The notes under the pieces were generated by a model, which saw only the letters and a list, made by a program, of their open reading frames with translations, made no database searches and was not told the origin of the DNA. A stretch of 42,307 bases of DNA from Mesorhizobium sp. ORS 3324. Its GTDB lineage: Bacteria > Pseudomonadota > Alphaproteobacteria > Rhizobiales > Rhizobiaceae. Made by a program: the position numbers and the translations under genes. Below are positions 8,301-18,726 of this stretch, piece by piece. The stretch lies in contig LM655186.1 of assembly GCA_000824825.2 (NCBI GenBank), forward strand, positions 59,433-101,739, in the 5' to 3' direction. Within the stretch, counting starts at the first letter, position 1, and the number at the start of each line of letters is the position of its first letter.

Positions 8301-10901
8301 GTCGCCGCTCTTCGGCAGGATGCCGTTGACGATGTCGAAGGTGGGCGCCATGAACAGGCTGAGGATCAAAAGCGCCTGCCACTGCGCGGCCTGCGTGAAG
8401 GGCAGCAGCGTCCAGCCGGCGACACAAGCCATCACCCAGAAGATCGGGGTAAGCGAGCGGCGGAGGTTATCGACCATCTTCCAGCGCGACAGCGCCGGAA
8501 CGCCCGAGCGCGGATCGAACATGAAGCCGAGCAGCTGCCAGTCGCCGCGCGCCCAGCGGTGGTGGCGCGAGGCGTCGACCGAATAGCGGGTTGGATAGTC
8601 CTCGACCAGCTCGACATCGGTGACGAGTGCGGCGCGCGCCAGGGCGCCTTCGAGCAGATCGTGGCTGAGGATGGTGTTTTCCTCGATGCGATCCTTCAGC
8701 GCCGCCTCGAAGGCATCGACATGGTAGAGACCCTTGCCGGTGAAGGAGCCATCGCCGAAGACGTCCTGGTAGACGTCCGAGACGGCGAAGACGTAGGGGT
8801 CGAGGCCGCGATTGGCCGAGAAGACACGCTGGAAGAACGAGGCGTCGTCGCCGCTGGTGAGCGAGGCGGTGATGCGCGGCTGCAGGATGGTGTAGCCGGC
8901 GGTGACGACGCGTTTCGCCGGATCGAAATGCGGGCGGTTCAGCGGATGCGCGAGCTTGCCGACGAGGCTCGATACGGCGTCGCGCGTGGTGCGCGTGTCG
9001 GCGTCTAGCGTCATCACATAGGTGACTTTTTCCGGCAGTGGCACGTCGAGCGGCAGGAAGGTGGTGTCGCTGTCGCCGCGAAGCAAAAGGTTGAGCTCAT
9101 GCAGCTTGCCGCGCTTGCGCTCCCAGCCCATCCAGCAGCCCTGCGCCTGGTTGTAGAGCCGGCGGCGATGCAGCAGGTAGAAGCGCGGCGCGCCTTCGGA
9201 CGGGTAGCGCGCGTTCAGCCTGGCGATCTCATCGCGCGCATATTGCAGGATCTCGATGTCGGCGGCGTCGATCTCGGTCTCGGAATCCGGCCAGTCGGAC
9301 AGAAGCGCGAAATGGATTTCTTCCGCCGTGTTGGCGAGGTGGTGCACCTCGATGTTGCGGATGTTTTCCTCGACGTCGTCACGGGAGCCGATCAGCGACG
9401 GCACCACGACCAGGGTGCGCGCCTCGGCCGGGATGCCGTGCTTGTAGTCGTAGCCGACTAGCCGGGTGGGCTTGAGGAACAGCGAGACGACGGTGTTGAA
9501 GAAGGCCAGCGCGCCTTCGCTCGCGGGCACCGCAAACAGTGCCAGCATCAGCGTGATCGACGGCACGGAAAGGCCGAGATTGGCAAGCGCCTTGCCCGAG
9601 AGGAAGAGCAGCAGCATCGTCAACAGGAAGACCGGCACGACGATGCCGAGCCAGCCGGTGGCGGTAAAGGCCCGCTTGAAGGTCACATAGAAGGGAGCCC
9701 GGTAGCCGATCGCCTCCTCCAGCTCCTGGCGGCGCGGCCCGACCAGGAAGAAGCCGACGTCGGTATGCACGGAGGGATCGGCAGTCTCGGGCACGCCGGA
9801 CGCATCGGTGAGCCCGGGCGTGTGGCCAGCAAGCTCGATCGCCTTTTCGGCGACGCGGTATTCGGAAAGCTCGGAACGGCGCGCGAGCTGCTCGATCGCG
9901 GTGCGGTACTGGTCGCGCGAGAAGAAATCGAGCGCAGCGAAGTCGGTCTTCTGGCGCAGCAGCGTGTCGATGCGGCTGACGCCCTCGAACCAGACCGTCC
10001 AGTCGACGTCGTTGATGAGACGCAGGCCGCGGATGATGTTGCCGGTGGTGACGTTGCCGCTGGAGAGCGTCTGATGCTCGGAGATGATGATCTCCTCGGC
10101 GTCGGAGCCGGTCTTCTCGAGCTCGCCCTCCAGCCATTCCAGCGCCCGCCCGGCATTCTGGGAGCCGTCGCGCAGGCGGTAGAGGAGTTGGGTGGCGAAC
10201 GTCGTGTCCTGCGCGTGCGCGGCGTAGTGCGACAGGATCCTGGTCCGGTCGGCATTGTCGTCAGTCGCGAGCACCCGGTCGGCGACCTCGTTGGCGATCT
10301 GACGCATCTGCCTGGTGCGGTTGACGCGCACCGCGATGCGGCGGAGGTTTTCGATCAGCACGAAACGCAAGAGCGACGGCAGCGCCCAGAGCTCGCCGAT
10401 CTTCAGCGGCTCGACCGACTGGAAGCCCTCGACGATCGCCTTGAACATGGTCGCCGAGACCGCGCTGTCTGAATGTTGGACGTAGCTCCAGGCTACGGCG
10501 AAAGCGCGCGGCATCACCGTGCCGTTGGAAAGCGTCAGGGTCGGCAACTGGCGGTAGAAACGGCGCGGCAGGTCGCGCTTGACCTGAAAGATGGTCTCTT
10601 CGACCAGATAGTTGTTGTCGAGCAGCCATTGCGCAGCCGGCGTGATCGTCTCGCCCTTGGCCTGGGCGGCATTGGTCGAGCGGTAGACTTCGAGAATTTT
10701 CTTGGCGCTGTCGCGAATGCGGGCCTGGAACTCGAAGGGCGAGAGCCCGAATAGCTCCCTGACGTCGCCCTTGGCAAGCGCGACACCCAGCGCGCGCAGC
10801 CGGTCCTCAGGCAGGAAATTGGAGCGTATCGGCGCTTCCGTGACGGTCGGGAAACCGGCGCTTGTCTGTTCGATCTTGGTGGGATTCGTCTGAATGTTCA
10901 T
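2322..10901 (-). CDS. ndvB: Cyclic beta-1,2-glucan synthase NdvB (ChvB/Cgs)
   Basis: Giant inner-membrane enzyme that initiates, elongates and cyclises beta-1,2-glucan from UDP-glucose. At 2859 aa it matches the family (about 2800-2870 aa). An N-terminal cytoplasmic region is followed by two membrane segments near residues 410-470, then a GT84-type glycosyltransferase domain with a DADTRTTRD motif near 627 and an RW motif in HHRWARGDWQL near 780. More membrane helices follow around 815-1000. The C-terminal third resembles GH94 glycoside phosphorylases, with GGDWNDGMN near residue 2540, the part that sets glucan chain length. The ATG at 10901 has a weak GGA upstream. It precedes ndvA on the same strand and starts 274 bases after hutD. 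The reading frame is intact throughout. Cyclic glucans serve osmotic adaptation and host interaction in rhizobia, agrobacteria and brucellae. Confidence 0.97.
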   Translation of the reverse strand: MNIQTNPTKIEQTSAGFPTVTEAPIRSNFLPEDRLRALGVALAKGDVRELFGLSPFEFQARIRDSAKKILEVYRSTNAAQAKGETITPAAQWLLDNNYLVEETIFQVKRDLPRRFYRQLPTLTLSNGTVMPRAFAVAWSYVQHSDSAVSATMFKAIVEGFQSVEPLKIGELWALPSLLRFVLIENLRRIAVRVNRTRQMRQIANEVADRVLATDDNADRTRILSHYAAHAQDTTFATQLLYRLRDGSQNAGRALEWLEGELEKTGSDAEEIIISEHQTLSSGNVTTGNIIRGLRLINDVDWTVWFEGVSRIDTLLRQKTDFAALDFFSRDQYRTAIEQLARRSELSEYRVAEKAIELAGHTPGLTDASGVPETADPSVHTDVGFFLVGPRRQELEEAIGYRAPFYVTFKRAFTATGWLGIVVPVFLLTMLLLFLSGKALANLGLSVPSITLMLALFAVPASEGALAFFNTVVSLFLKPTRLVGYDYKHGIPAEARTLVVVPSLIGSRDDVEENIRNIEVHHLANTAEEIHFALLSDWPDSETEIDAADIEILQYARDEIARLNARYPSEGAPRFYLLHRRRLYNQAQGCWMGWERKRGKLHELNLLLRGDSDTTFLPLDVPLPEKVTYVMTLDADTRTTRDAVSSLVGKLAHPLNRPHFDPAKRVVTAGYTILQPRITASLTSGDDASFFQRVFSANRGLDPYVFAVSDVYQDVFGDGSFTGKGLYHVDAFEAALKDRIEENTILSHDLLEGALARAALVTDVELVEDYPTRYSVDASRHHRWARGDWQLLGFMFDPRSGVPALSRWKMVDNLRRSLTPIFWVMACVAGWTLLPFTQAAQWQALLILSLFMAPTFDIVNGILPKSGDQTPRGHFSALARDTVFGTALVALKVLLMAHFAWMMGDAIIRTLYRLFVTRQNLLEWRTASQAHKSGGSDLGSYYSMMYGAVIIGVVGLAIPVLADSTGAFVAFFFAIFWTGSPAVACWISRSAETEDRLRISASDIHMLRTVARRTWHYFETFVTAEHHHLPPDNFQESPAPVVAPRTSPTNIGVYLLSVVSARDFGWISLSDAITRIDATMTTIENMPRDRGHLYNWYDTTTLKPLYPLYISAVDSGNLAGHLVAVAAACAEWAEAPSVHLQGDFEGILDTVTILDESLEELPDDRRQLRPLRQRLTDRLDGMRRAVMTIKAQPEMASIRTINLAVLAGEIRKLATAIHTEAASPKSDVIVDWAARLEATCEAHVHDSHNDEGAVSALRTKLLALRGRCRRYAFEMDFSFLMRQERKLLSIGYRVEEHQLDESCYDLLASEARLTSLFAIAKGDLPTEHWFRLGRPIVEIGFKGALMSWSGSMFEYLMPPLVMKEAQGSILNQTSKLIIKRQIQYARSKNVPWGISEAAYNARDRELTYQYTNFGVPGLGLKRGLGQNTVIAPYATILAAQFNPREAVQNLMRLRSIGALGRHGFYDAVDFTPQRVPEGADHAVVQNYMAHHSGMSIAAVADAIFEGRLRERFHSDPVIESAELLLQEKAPRDIPTATVRTEADERAKDETETESPDTRIILDPMKALRATSVMSNGRYSVMVTATGSGYSRFGELAVTRWQPDPSEDRLGSYLFLRDTVTGDWWSATAEPKRAEGERVQTLFADDKASFTKSVGSLRSEVECIVISEGNGEGRRITLYNDGATDRFIEVTSFAELVLGNEASDNAHPAFSKMFVETEIAPNNGAIFATRRKREKNEPDLTVVHFVTDPAGPSRDAEAETDRRAFIGRGRTIADAVAFDPGVRLSGSQGFTLDPVAALRRQVRVPANKKISLTFWTVVGANRGELDEAIGRLDHQESFARQAMLAWTRSQVQTRHLGLSLTDAANVQKLARYLIYPDPFLRLPADSIASGLGRQSSLWPTSISGDFPIFLVRIGDVADLEIVAQALRFQEYMRARGMMIDFVVVNEQASSYVQDLQRAVETLCENSRLRGRELGPRQHIFAVRRDLMDEPTYKTLLSVARVALHTRNGTIFDQLERAETAALQARDALQQAEGGTLREPSLPAMAPSPAIQGSADMAADGTGLSLWNGFGGFDGDGRHYVTRLTGRRVTPQPWINVISNASFGFHVSAEGAGFTWSRNSRDYQLTPWSNDPVSNRPGEGFYIYDHLSAKAFSPLAAVVRDPSMTYETWHGQGFSTFRSKRGSLAMDLTQVVDPVDPVKITRLRIQNAGSVPARLRVYAYAEWVLGGHRSRTAATIVPSRDAATGAMLAQNPYGLDFGERVAFLAATAPVHSVTADRGEFIGRHGTTEYPQAVLGGLGLSGRVEAGDDPCAVIASDIDIPAGGDVTLFWLLGDAATAMEASILVQTHRGKDFDQRLADNERVWRSFLDTIQVETPDKALDAMVNHWLPYQSLACRIRARSAFYQASGAFGFRDQLQDTLALLAHDPKLARDQILNAARRQFPEGDVQHWWLPRTDAGVRTMISDDVVWLAHATARYIEVTGDAAILKEQIPFIDGQQLGEGEHDAFFTPEITKATAPLYEHCARALDLAIKRSSPAGLPLILGGDWNDGMNRVGEGGKGESVWLGWFLLKTLGDFASLAKGQGDAKRAQAWTKHADLLKRALESAAWDGQWYRRGSFDDGTPLGSKSSDECKIDSIAQSWSVLSGEGDPARSTTAMEQATKMLVDDELKIVKLFTPPFSKSEKDPGYIKSYPPGVRENGGQYTHAATWFVIALAEMGRTDEAYRCFSMLNPVNHASDEAAAEHYRVEPYVVAADIYAGDGKGGRGGWTWYTGSAGWLYRAAVEGILGIERRGKQITFKPKLPSHWDGYAATLKMFDGEIKVRVIRDKKTKSISVELNGSKTKSASFEPKAGEKTEVVVKIPV

Positions 10902-11175
10902 TGATTATTCCGTAAGGCGGGGCGCAAATGCGGCGTCACCGCCACGGCAATGGCCCTAAAACCGGTTCAAATGCAATTGGTTGCATGGCAGGTTCGGCCG
11001 AAAGTTTGTTTGCGCTCCATGACAGAGGCGTCCCCTTTCGACAACTCAAGGGCGAACGCCCCTCGCTTCCCCGCCCCGGGGATCCGATCAGGGAAAGGAT
11101 TCAGGCTTTTTCGTGATACATGCAAGGGGCCGGGCGATAATTCGGCTACGTTGTAATCATGTTTGACAACAGCCG
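10902..11175 (-). promoter_or_regulatory. ndvB upstream region
   Basis: These 274 bases lie between the hutD stop and the ndvB start on the same strand and should hold the ndvB promoter. I see no long inverted repeat or clear operator, and no credible gene. The short open frames here lack ribosome sites. Confidence 0.4.
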
Positions 11176-11763
11176 TTAATCGTTGGCGGCGGTGCTCGAC
11201 AGTCTGACGACGAACAGATGCCCCTGCCCTTCGGGCTCCAGGCGCGCGTTCGGGCTGTTTCGGTCGAGGATCAAGGTGTCGAGCGGGCCCAGTCTTGCGG
11301 CGTCGCTGGTGAACACTTTGACGCCGGTGGCCACGACAAGGACAAGCGTCGTCTCGCCCGTCGCCTCGACTTCCATTACGCCGGTAAGCGACAGCCGCTC
11401 GACTGTGTGGCCAATCCGGCCACGGCGGGTCATGACGTTCAGATCGGTGATCGGGCCATCGATCAAGGCGGCGCTGGTCGGCACGTCGCCCGGGAAGGAA
11501 AGCGGCGCCGAGCTTGCAGTCAGCCGCACCGGCGGCCGGCCGGCAATGTCGAGCTCGATGCCCTCGCCTTCCAGCACCGACAGCGTGCGGTCGATGCCGG
11601 CGAACCTGGAGAAGGGCCCGCCGGTCTCGACGCGGGCCATCGAGACGCGCCAGTCGAAATCCTCAAGACCTGCACCGTCGGGCGAGACCGCGATCTCGGT
11701 GGTGGTGCCGCCGCCGTTCTTCCACGGCATGACGCGGTAGCCGGCGGCACGAAGGATGCGCAT
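11176..11763 (-). CDS. hutD: HutD-family protein (cupin-like, histidine utilisation)
   Basis: 195 aa when started at the ATG at 11763; an adjacent GTG at 11766 is possible. Either lies only a few bases after the hutU stop (11768), so a longer frame reaching into hutU is unlikely. The N-terminus MRILRAAGYRVMPWKNGGG followed by TTEIAVSP is the characteristic HutD opening, and SMARVETGGPFSRF is also family-like. HutD proteins are bicupin-type proteins proposed to act as governors that limit hut operon activity, possibly by binding urocanate; they are not pathway enzymes. It is the last gene of the hutIHGUD operon here. Confidence 0.88.
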   Translation of the reverse strand: MRILRAAGYRVMPWKNGGGTTTEIAVSPDGAGLEDFDWRVSMARVETGGPFSRFAGIDRTLSVLEGEGIELDIAGRPPVRLTASSAPLSFPGDVPTSAALIDGPITDLNVMTRRGRIGHTVERLSLTGVMEVEATGETTLVLVVATGVKVFTSDAARLGPLDTLILDRNSPNARLEPEGQGHLFVVRLSSTAAND

Positions 11764-11767
11764 CACC

Positions 11768-13438
<1,671 letters not shown>

Positions 13439-13475
13439 ATGGTCACTTCCCTTTCGATGAGGTGCGGCGGGCGGG

Positions 13476-14291
13476 TCAGAGCGCAGCCCAGGCGATCGCA
13501 GTTTCGAGGATGGTCTTCAGCGTGGCGCGGATGGGCGCGGCGTAGCTGGGGTCATAGGGCACGGGCCAGTTTTCCGGCGAACCCTTCTTGTTCGGCTCGC
13601 GCATATAGCCGCGGTTGGCGAGCTCCATCTGCAGCGCATGGACGCCGTTCCCGGGCCGGCCGAAATTGCGCGTGATCCAGCCGCCCTTGAAGCGGCCGTT
13701 GACCACCCAGCTCTCGCCGGTCGCTGCAAGGATTTCGGTCACCCTTTCCTGCAACGACGGATCGGTGCTCTTGCCGTCATTGGTGCCGAGGTTGAAGACC
13801 GGCAGCGTGCCTTCGAACAGGCGCGGCAGCACCGAGCGGATCGAATGGCAGTCATAAAGAACGATGTTCTCGTGCATGCCGCGCAGCCGGTCGATCTCGG
13901 CCTGCAGGGCGTCGTGGTAAGGCACGAAATAGGTCTCGCGACGCTCATCGATCTCGGACGGCGTCGGCTCATCGCCCATGCGGTAAAGCGGATCGCCGTC
14001 GAAAGTATCCGTCGGGCACAGGCTGGTCGTCGCCTGTCCAGGATAGAGCGAGACGCCTGACGGGTCGCGGTTGACGTCGATGACGGTGCGCGAGATGGCG
14101 GTGTGCACGATCGTCGCACCAAGATCGGCGGCGAAATCATAGAGCTTGTCGATCCACCAGTCGCAGTCGCGGCGGCCGAGCCAGGTCGAAACCAGCCGGC
14201 TATCGAGGCCGGCAAGGTCGATGCCGGTGTGCGGTATCGAGACCAGGAGGGGGGCGGTGCCTTGCTTTACTGTCAGCCAATGAGGAGTCAT
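13476..14291 (-). CDS. hutG: N-formylglutamate deformylase
   Basis: Last step of the five-enzyme hut route: N-formylglutamate to glutamate plus formate. It is 271 aa from the ATG at 14291, chosen because GGAGG lies six bases upstream; an in-frame upstream start at 14306 would put the ribosome site inside the gene. Family features are [12 protein letters not shown] near residue 20, the [15 protein letters not shown] stretch with candidate metal His near 145, and [21 protein letters not shown]. It pairs with HutF rather than with the one-step formiminoglutamase route. It is separated from hutH by a 220-base gap filled with a palindromic repeat. Confidence 0.93.
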   Translation of the reverse strand: MTPHWLTVKQGTAPLLVSIPHTGIDLAGLDSRLVSTWLGRRDCDWWIDKLYDFAADLGATIVHTAISRTVIDVNRDPSGVSLYPGQATTSLCPTDTFDGDPLYRMGDEPTPSEIDERRETYFVPYHDALQAEIDRLRGMHENIVLYDCHSIRSVLPRLFEGTLPVFNLGTNDGKSTDPSLQERVTEILAATGESWVVNGRFKGGWITRNFGRPGNGVHALQMELANRGYMREPNKKGSPENWPVPYDPSYAAPIRATLKTILETAIAWAAL

Positions 14292-14320
14292 GGGAGACCT
14301 CCGCAAGTTGGAGCTCTACG

Positions 14321-14480
14321 GCGCCCCCCTCTGCCCTGCCGGGCATCTCCCCCTCTTGGGGGGAGATTGGACATCACGCCGGCTTTCGCCAATCTCCAGT
14401 GTCGCAGGAATGAGCGGGGCGCCGAAGCCGCTGATCTCCCCCCTTGAGGGGGAGATGGCCGGCAGGCCAGAGGGGGGCGC
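14321..14480. repeat. Palindromic intergenic repeat, family A, copy 1 (inside hut operon)
   Basis: About 160 bases whose ends form a near-perfect inverted repeat of about 33 bases (two mismatches), beginning GCGCCCCCCTCT and ending AGAGGGGGGCGC. Each arm is itself a hairpin (ATCTCCCCC loop GGGGGAGAT), so the RNA could fold as a cloverleaf. The core CGGCTTTCGCCAAT and GGGGCGCCGAA are shared with copy 2 at 31583-31752. It lies between hutH and hutG, inside what is otherwise a tight operon. Confidence 0.85.
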
Positions 14481-14511
14481 GACAGAACGCGGCCTCTAGT
14501 GGTTAGCATCC

Positions 14512-16047
14512 TCACGACGCGATACCCGGCAGCGCCACCGCACCCGCCGCCGTCACAGCCGCGCCGCTGCGCACCAAGGCGATCGCCTTTTCCATGTCTG
14601 GATGGAAGTGCCGGTCGTTGTCGAGATGCGGCACCTCGGCCCGGACCAGCTTGCGCACCGCCTCCAACGCCTCACTGGATGCCAGCGGCGCGTGGAAATC
14701 GCAGCCCTGGGCCGCTGCCAGCAACTCGATGCCGATGACGGCCGTCGCATTCTCGATCATGCCGAGCAGCCGGCGCGCGCCGTGGGCGGCCATCGAGACA
14801 TGGTCTTCCTGGTTGGCCGAGGTCGGGATCGAATCGACGCTCGCCGGATAGGCCTTCTGCTTGTTTTCCGAAACAAGCGCGGCTGCCGTCACCTGCGGGA
14901 TCATGAAGCCGGAATTGAGGCCCGGCTTCGGCGTCAGGAAAGCCGGCATGCCGGAGAGCGCCGGATCGACCAGCATGGCGATGCGCCGCTCCGACAGCGA
15001 GCCGATCTCGCAGACGGCAAGCGCGATCATGTCGGCGGCGAAGGCCACCGGCTCGGCGTGGAAATTGCCGCCCGAAAGCGCGGTGTCGTCTTCGGCGAAG
15101 ATCAGCGGATTGTCGGTCACGCCGTTGGCCTCGGTTTCGAGGGTCTCGGCTGCCTTGCGCAGCACGTCGAGCGCGGCGCCCATCACCTGCGGTTGGCAGC
15201 GCAGGCAGTACGGGTCCTGCACGCGCTCGTCGCCGACGCGGTGCGATTCCCGGATGGCGCTGCCGGCCATCAGATTGCGCAGCGCGTCGGCCGTCTCGAT
15301 CTGGCCGCGGTGCTTGCGCAGAAGGTGGATGCGCGGGTCGAAGGGCGCGTCGGAGCCTCGGGCGGCATCGGTCGACAGCGCGCCGGCGACCAGCGCCGAC
15401 TGGTAGAGCGTTTCGGCCTCGAACAGGCCGGCAAGCGCAAAGGCGGTCGAGAACTGCGTTCCGTTGAGCAGCGCCAGGCCTTCCTTGGCGCCGAGCGTCA
15501 CCGGCTCCAGCCCGTGCGAGACGAAGGCGACCTTGGCCGGGAAGCGGCCATGCGGCGTAAAACATTCGCCGACGCCGATCATGACGGCCGTCATGTGGGA
15601 AAGCGGCGCAAGATCGCCCGATGCGCCGACCGAGCCTTGCGCCGGCACCACAGGGATGACGTCGTTGGCAAGCATCCCCTGGAGCAGGTCGACGGTCTCG
15701 GCCTTTACACCGGAAGCGCCCTGAGCGAGGCTCGCCAGCTTCAGCGCCATCATCAGGCGAACAACGGCGGCCGGCATCGGCTCGCCGACGCCGGCGGCAT
15801 GCGAGAGCACGATGTTGCGCTGGAGCGTTTCGAGGTCATTTGCCGGGATACGGACGCTGGCCAATTTGCCGAAGCCGGTATTGATGCCATAGACCGGCTC
15901 GCCCTTGGCGAGGATGCGGGCGACCGCTTCGGCGCTGGCCTTGATCTTCGGCCGGCAGGCCTCGTCGAGCTTCGGCACGGCGCCGCGATAGATGGCGCGC
16001 CAGTCGGCAAGCGTGGCGCTGCCGGGCTTCAGGGTCAGTTCGGTCAT
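14512..16047 (-). CDS. hutH: Histidine ammonia-lyase
   Basis: First step of histidine degradation: removes ammonia from L-histidine to give urocanate. It is 511 aa from the ATG at 16047, which overlaps the hutI stop in an ATGA junction. A longer frame reaching 16221 would run through hutI. With this start the prosthetic-group triad Ala-Ser-Gly, in [15 protein letters not shown], falls at residues 142-144, the usual position for bacterial histidases. The substrate-pocket stretches [11 protein letters not shown] (near 53) and [15 protein letters not shown] are present. It is translationally coupled to hutI. Confidence 0.97.
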   Translation of the reverse strand: MTELTLKPGSATLADWRAIYRGAVPKLDEACRPKIKASAEAVARILAKGEPVYGINTGFGKLASVRIPANDLETLQRNIVLSHAAGVGEPMPAAVVRLMMALKLASLAQGASGVKAETVDLLQGMLANDVIPVVPAQGSVGASGDLAPLSHMTAVMIGVGECFTPHGRFPAKVAFVSHGLEPVTLGAKEGLALLNGTQFSTAFALAGLFEAETLYQSALVAGALSTDAARGSDAPFDPRIHLLRKHRGQIETADALRNLMAGSAIRESHRVGDERVQDPYCLRCQPQVMGAALDVLRKAAETLETEANGVTDNPLIFAEDDTALSGGNFHAEPVAFAADMIALAVCEIGSLSERRIAMLVDPALSGMPAFLTPKPGLNSGFMIPQVTAAALVSENKQKAYPASVDSIPTSANQEDHVSMAAHGARRLLGMIENATAVIGIELLAAAQGCDFHAPLASSEALEAVRKLVRAEVPHLDNDRHFHPDMEKAIALVRSGAAVTAAGAVALPGIAS

Positions 16048-17285
16048 TGTCCTCTCCAGATGCGGGCATGGAGCGGGTTGAAGCCCATGCGGTAGACGAG
16101 TTCGGCCGGGCGCTCGATGTTCCAAATCGCCAGGTCGGCCGATTTGCCGGCTTCGAGCGTGCCTGTCTTGCCGAGCAGCCCCAGGGCACGCGCGGCCTCG
16201 CGGGTGACGCCTGCAAGGCATTCGTCGACGGTGAGGCCGAAGAGCGTCGCGGCCATGTTCATGGTGAGCAGCAGCGAGGTGAGCGGCGAGGTGCCCGGAT
16301 TGCTGTCGGTGGCGACCGCCATCTTCACGCCATGACGGCGGAACAGGTCGACCGGCGGCTTCTTGGTCTCACGGATGAAGTAATAAGCGCCGGGCAGGAT
16401 GGTCGCCACGGTGCCGGCCTTGGCCATCGCCGCGGCGCCCTCCTCATCGGTGTATTCGAGATGATCGGCGGACAGCGCGCCATAGCGCGCCGCAAGTGCC
16501 GCTCCATGTAGATTGGAGAGCTGGTCGGCATGGAGTTTCACCGGCAGACCGAGCGCTTTAGCCTTGTCGAAGACGCGCGCGATCTGATCCGGCGAAAAGG
16601 CTATGCCCTCGCAAAAGCCGTCGACGGCGTCGGCAAGCTTTTCGGCGGCAACCGCCGGCAGGATCGTGCCGGCGACGAAATCGATGAAAGCGTCCTTGTC
16701 GCCTTTGGCTTCGGGCGGCAGCGCGTGCGCGGCGAGACAGGTGGTGCGGATCGTCACCTTCCGCTCGCCGTCAAGCCGGCGGGCGGCACGCAGCGACTTC
16801 TTCTCATTGTCGGCATCGAGACCGTAGCCGGACTTGACCTCGACGATGGTGACGCCTTCGGCCAGGAGCGCATCAAGGCGCGGCAGCGTCTCAGTGACGA
16901 GTTGGTCCTCGCTCGCGGCGCGCAACGATTTCACGGAAGAGACGATGCCTCCCCCTGCCCGCGCCACCTCTTCATAGGTGGCGCCGGCCAGCCGCATCTC
17001 GAATTCGTTGGCGCGGTTGCCGGCATAGACAAGATGCGTGTGGCAGTCGATCAGGCCAGGCGTGATCCAGCGGCCGTCGCAGTCGACGGTCTTGGCGCCC
17101 TGCGCAAGTCCAGCTGGCACATCGGCTTCCACACCGGCATAGACAATGAGCCCGTCGCGCGCGGCTACCGCGCCTTTTTCGACGAGGCCGAGGCCAGCCG
17201 CATTCCCGGCCATGGTCGCCAGGCGCGCATTGCGCCAGAGACGAAGGCCGCTCTTCCCATTCTCTCCACCCATCATCTTTTCCAT
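16044..17285 (-). CDS. hutI: Imidazolonepropionase
   Basis: Third hut step: hydrolyses 4-imidazolone-5-propionate to N-formimino-glutamate. This 413 aa amidohydrolase-fold enzyme has the metal-binding [10 protein letters not shown] motif near residue 80, a later His in KLHADQLSN and Asp in [11 protein letters not shown] near 325. It is the first gene of the minus-strand operon. The ATG at 17285 was taken, but its ribosome site is poor and the ATGs at 17276 or 17273 are alternatives. It starts 16 bases from the HutC-type palindrome, so repressor binding there should block its transcription or early elongation. Confidence 0.95.
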   Translation of the reverse strand: MEKMMGGENGKSGLRLWRNARLATMAGNAAGLGLVEKGAVAARDGLIVYAGVEADVPAGLAQGAKTVDCDGRWITPGLIDCHTHLVYAGNRANEFEMRLAGATYEEVARAGGGIVSSVKSLRAASEDQLVTETLPRLDALLAEGVTIVEVKSGYGLDADNEKKSLRAARRLDGERKVTIRTTCLAAHALPPEAKGDKDAFIDFVAGTILPAVAAEKLADAVDGFCEGIAFSPDQIARVFDKAKALGLPVKLHADQLSNLHGAALAARYGALSADHLEYTDEEGAAAMAKAGTVATILPGAYYFIRETKKPPVDLFRRHGVKMAVATDSNPGTSPLTSLLLTMNMAATLFGLTVDECLAGVTREAARALGLLGKTGTLEAGKSADLAIWNIERPAELVYRMGFNPLHARIWRGQ

Positions 17286-17301
17286 TTGAAAGGATGACGA
17301 T

Positions 17302-17315
17302 TATGTATATACATA
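17302..17315. promoter_or_regulatory. Probable HutC operator
   Basis: TATGTATATACATA is a perfect 14-base palindrome in the only intergenic space between hutI and hutF. Its core TGTATATACA matches the operator type described for HutC repressors, which release DNA on binding urocanate. One site could control both divergent transcripts, hutIHGUD and hutFC, and so give autoregulation of hutC. Confidence 0.8.
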
Positions 17316-17365
17316 TTGAAGCGCGACGCAAGTGTTAATGTCGCCAAGCATTTGGGAGTTTGCAC

Positions 17366-18721
17366 GTGACGACGATCTTTGCGGAACAGGCACTGCTGCC
17401 CGAGGGCTGGCGAAGAAATGTAAGGATCGTTTTCGACGGCGGCCGCGTCACCGCGGTCGAGCCCGGCGCCTCGCTGCAGCCGAGTGACGAGCGCCATGCC
17501 ATTCTTCTGCCCGGCATGCCCAATTTGCACAGCCACGCCTTCCAGCGCGGCATGGCGGGGCTGGCCGAATTGCGAGGCCCTTCGGCCGACACTTTCTGGA
17601 GCTGGCGCGAGGTGATGTACCGCTTCGCGCTGTCGATGACGCCGGACCAAGTCGAGGCGGTGGCGGCGCAGCTCTATGTCGAGATGCTGGAGGCAGGCTT
17701 CTCGCGCGTCGGCGAGTTCCATTATCTGCATCATGACCGCGACGGAAAGCCTTACGCCAACATCGCTGAGATGGCGCAGCGCATCGCGTCAGCGGCTGCC
17801 GAAACCGGCATCGGGCTGACACTGCTGCCTGTCTTCTACGCTCACTCTGCCTTCGGGAATGCGGCGCCAAGCGATGGCCAGCGGCGATTCATCAATGATG
17901 TCGAGCGGTTCGGCCGCCTGCTTGAGAAAAGCCGTGAAAGCATTCGTTCGCTCGGACAGGCCGTCGTCGGCGTCGCGCCGCACAGCTTGCGTGCGGCGAC
18001 GCCGGACGAACTCAACGCGGTCGCGGCAATGGCGCCGGACGGCCCGATCCACATCCATGTCGCCGAGCAAGTGAAGGAAGTGGAGGACTGCGTCGCCTGG
18101 TCAGGGGCGCGGCCGGTCGAATTCCTGCTCGGCCAGGCGTCGGTGGACAAGCGCTGGTGCCTGATCCACGCCACGCATATGACCGAGGCCGAAACGATCG
18201 CCATGGCGAAGAGCGGCGCGATCGCTGGGCTCTGCCCGATCACCGAAGCCAATCTCGGCGACGGTACCTTTGCCGCGCCGCTGTTCGTCGAGCATGGCGG
18301 CCGCTTCGGCGTCGGCTCCGACTCCAACGTGCTGATCGGCCTGCCGGACGAACTCAGGCAGCTCGAATATTCGCAACGCCTCACCCACCGCGCCCGCAAC
18401 GTTCTGGCGCGCGCCGGCGGCTCGACGGGGCGCGCGCTGTTCGACGCCGCGCTCGACGGCGGCAGCCAGGCGCTGGGCGCATGGCCGTCTCATATTGCCG
18501 TCGGCGGTCCGGCCGATTGCGTCTCGCTGGATGCCGGCCACCCCTCGCTTGCCGGCAAGTCCGGCGATGCGATCCTCGATGCCTGGATCTTCGCCAATGG
18601 CGGCAAGGTCGATTGCGTCTGGGTGCACGGGAAAAAGCTGGTCAGCGGCGGCAAGCATATGAAGCGTGAGGCCGTCGCCGAGCGGTTCCGCAAAGTGATG
18701 ACCGCGCTTTCCGAAGGCTAA
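17366..18721 (+). CDS. hutF: Formimidoylglutamate deiminase
   Basis: Fourth hut step in the five-enzyme route: formiminoglutamate to N-formylglutamate plus ammonia, feeding HutG. It is 451 aa from the GTG at 17366, chosen because GGGAG at 17354-17358 is seven bases upstream; a TTG at 17360 would be only one base from it. Amidohydrolase features include MPNLHSHAFQRGMAG (metal His near 52-54), HIHVAEQVKEVEDC (near 230) and GVGSDSNVLIGL with the catalytic Asp. It is divergent from hutI and precedes hutC by 5 bases. Confidence 0.94.
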   Translation: MTTIFAEQALLPEGWRRNVRIVFDGGRVTAVEPGASLQPSDERHAILLPGMPNLHSHAFQRGMAGLAELRGPSADTFWSWREVMYRFALSMTPDQVEAVAAQLYVEMLEAGFSRVGEFHYLHHDRDGKPYANIAEMAQRIASAAAETGIGLTLLPVFYAHSAFGNAAPSDGQRRFINDVERFGRLLEKSRESIRSLGQAVVGVAPHSLRAATPDELNAVAAMAPDGPIHIHVAEQVKEVEDCVAWSGARPVEFLLGQASVDKRWCLIHATHMTEAETIAMAKSGAIAGLCPITEANLGDGTFAAPLFVEHGGRFGVGSDSNVLIGLPDELRQLEYSQRLTHRARNVLARAGGSTGRALFDAALDGGSQALGAWPSHIAVGGPADCVSLDAGHPSLAGKSGDAILDAWIFANGGKVDCVWVHGKKLVSGGKHMKREAVAERFRKVMTALSEG

Positions 18722-18726
18722 ATCCG

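Noticed and set aside
5676..9008. Plus-strand open frame of 1110 codons opposite ndvB
   Set aside because: Same cause as the previous one; the minus strand encodes the conserved glucan synthase throughout.
10928..11156. Small open frames between ndvB and hutD
   Set aside because: They lack ribosome sites and sensible composition and lie in the expected ndvB promoter region.
14321..14480. Insertion sequence in the hut operon
   Set aside because: No transposase gene or target duplication is seen; the length and nested palindromes fit a short intergenic repeat.
16048..16221. Longer N-terminus for HutH
   Set aside because: It overlaps hutI; the ATG at 16047 puts the Ala-Ser-Gly triad at 142-144 as in known histidases.
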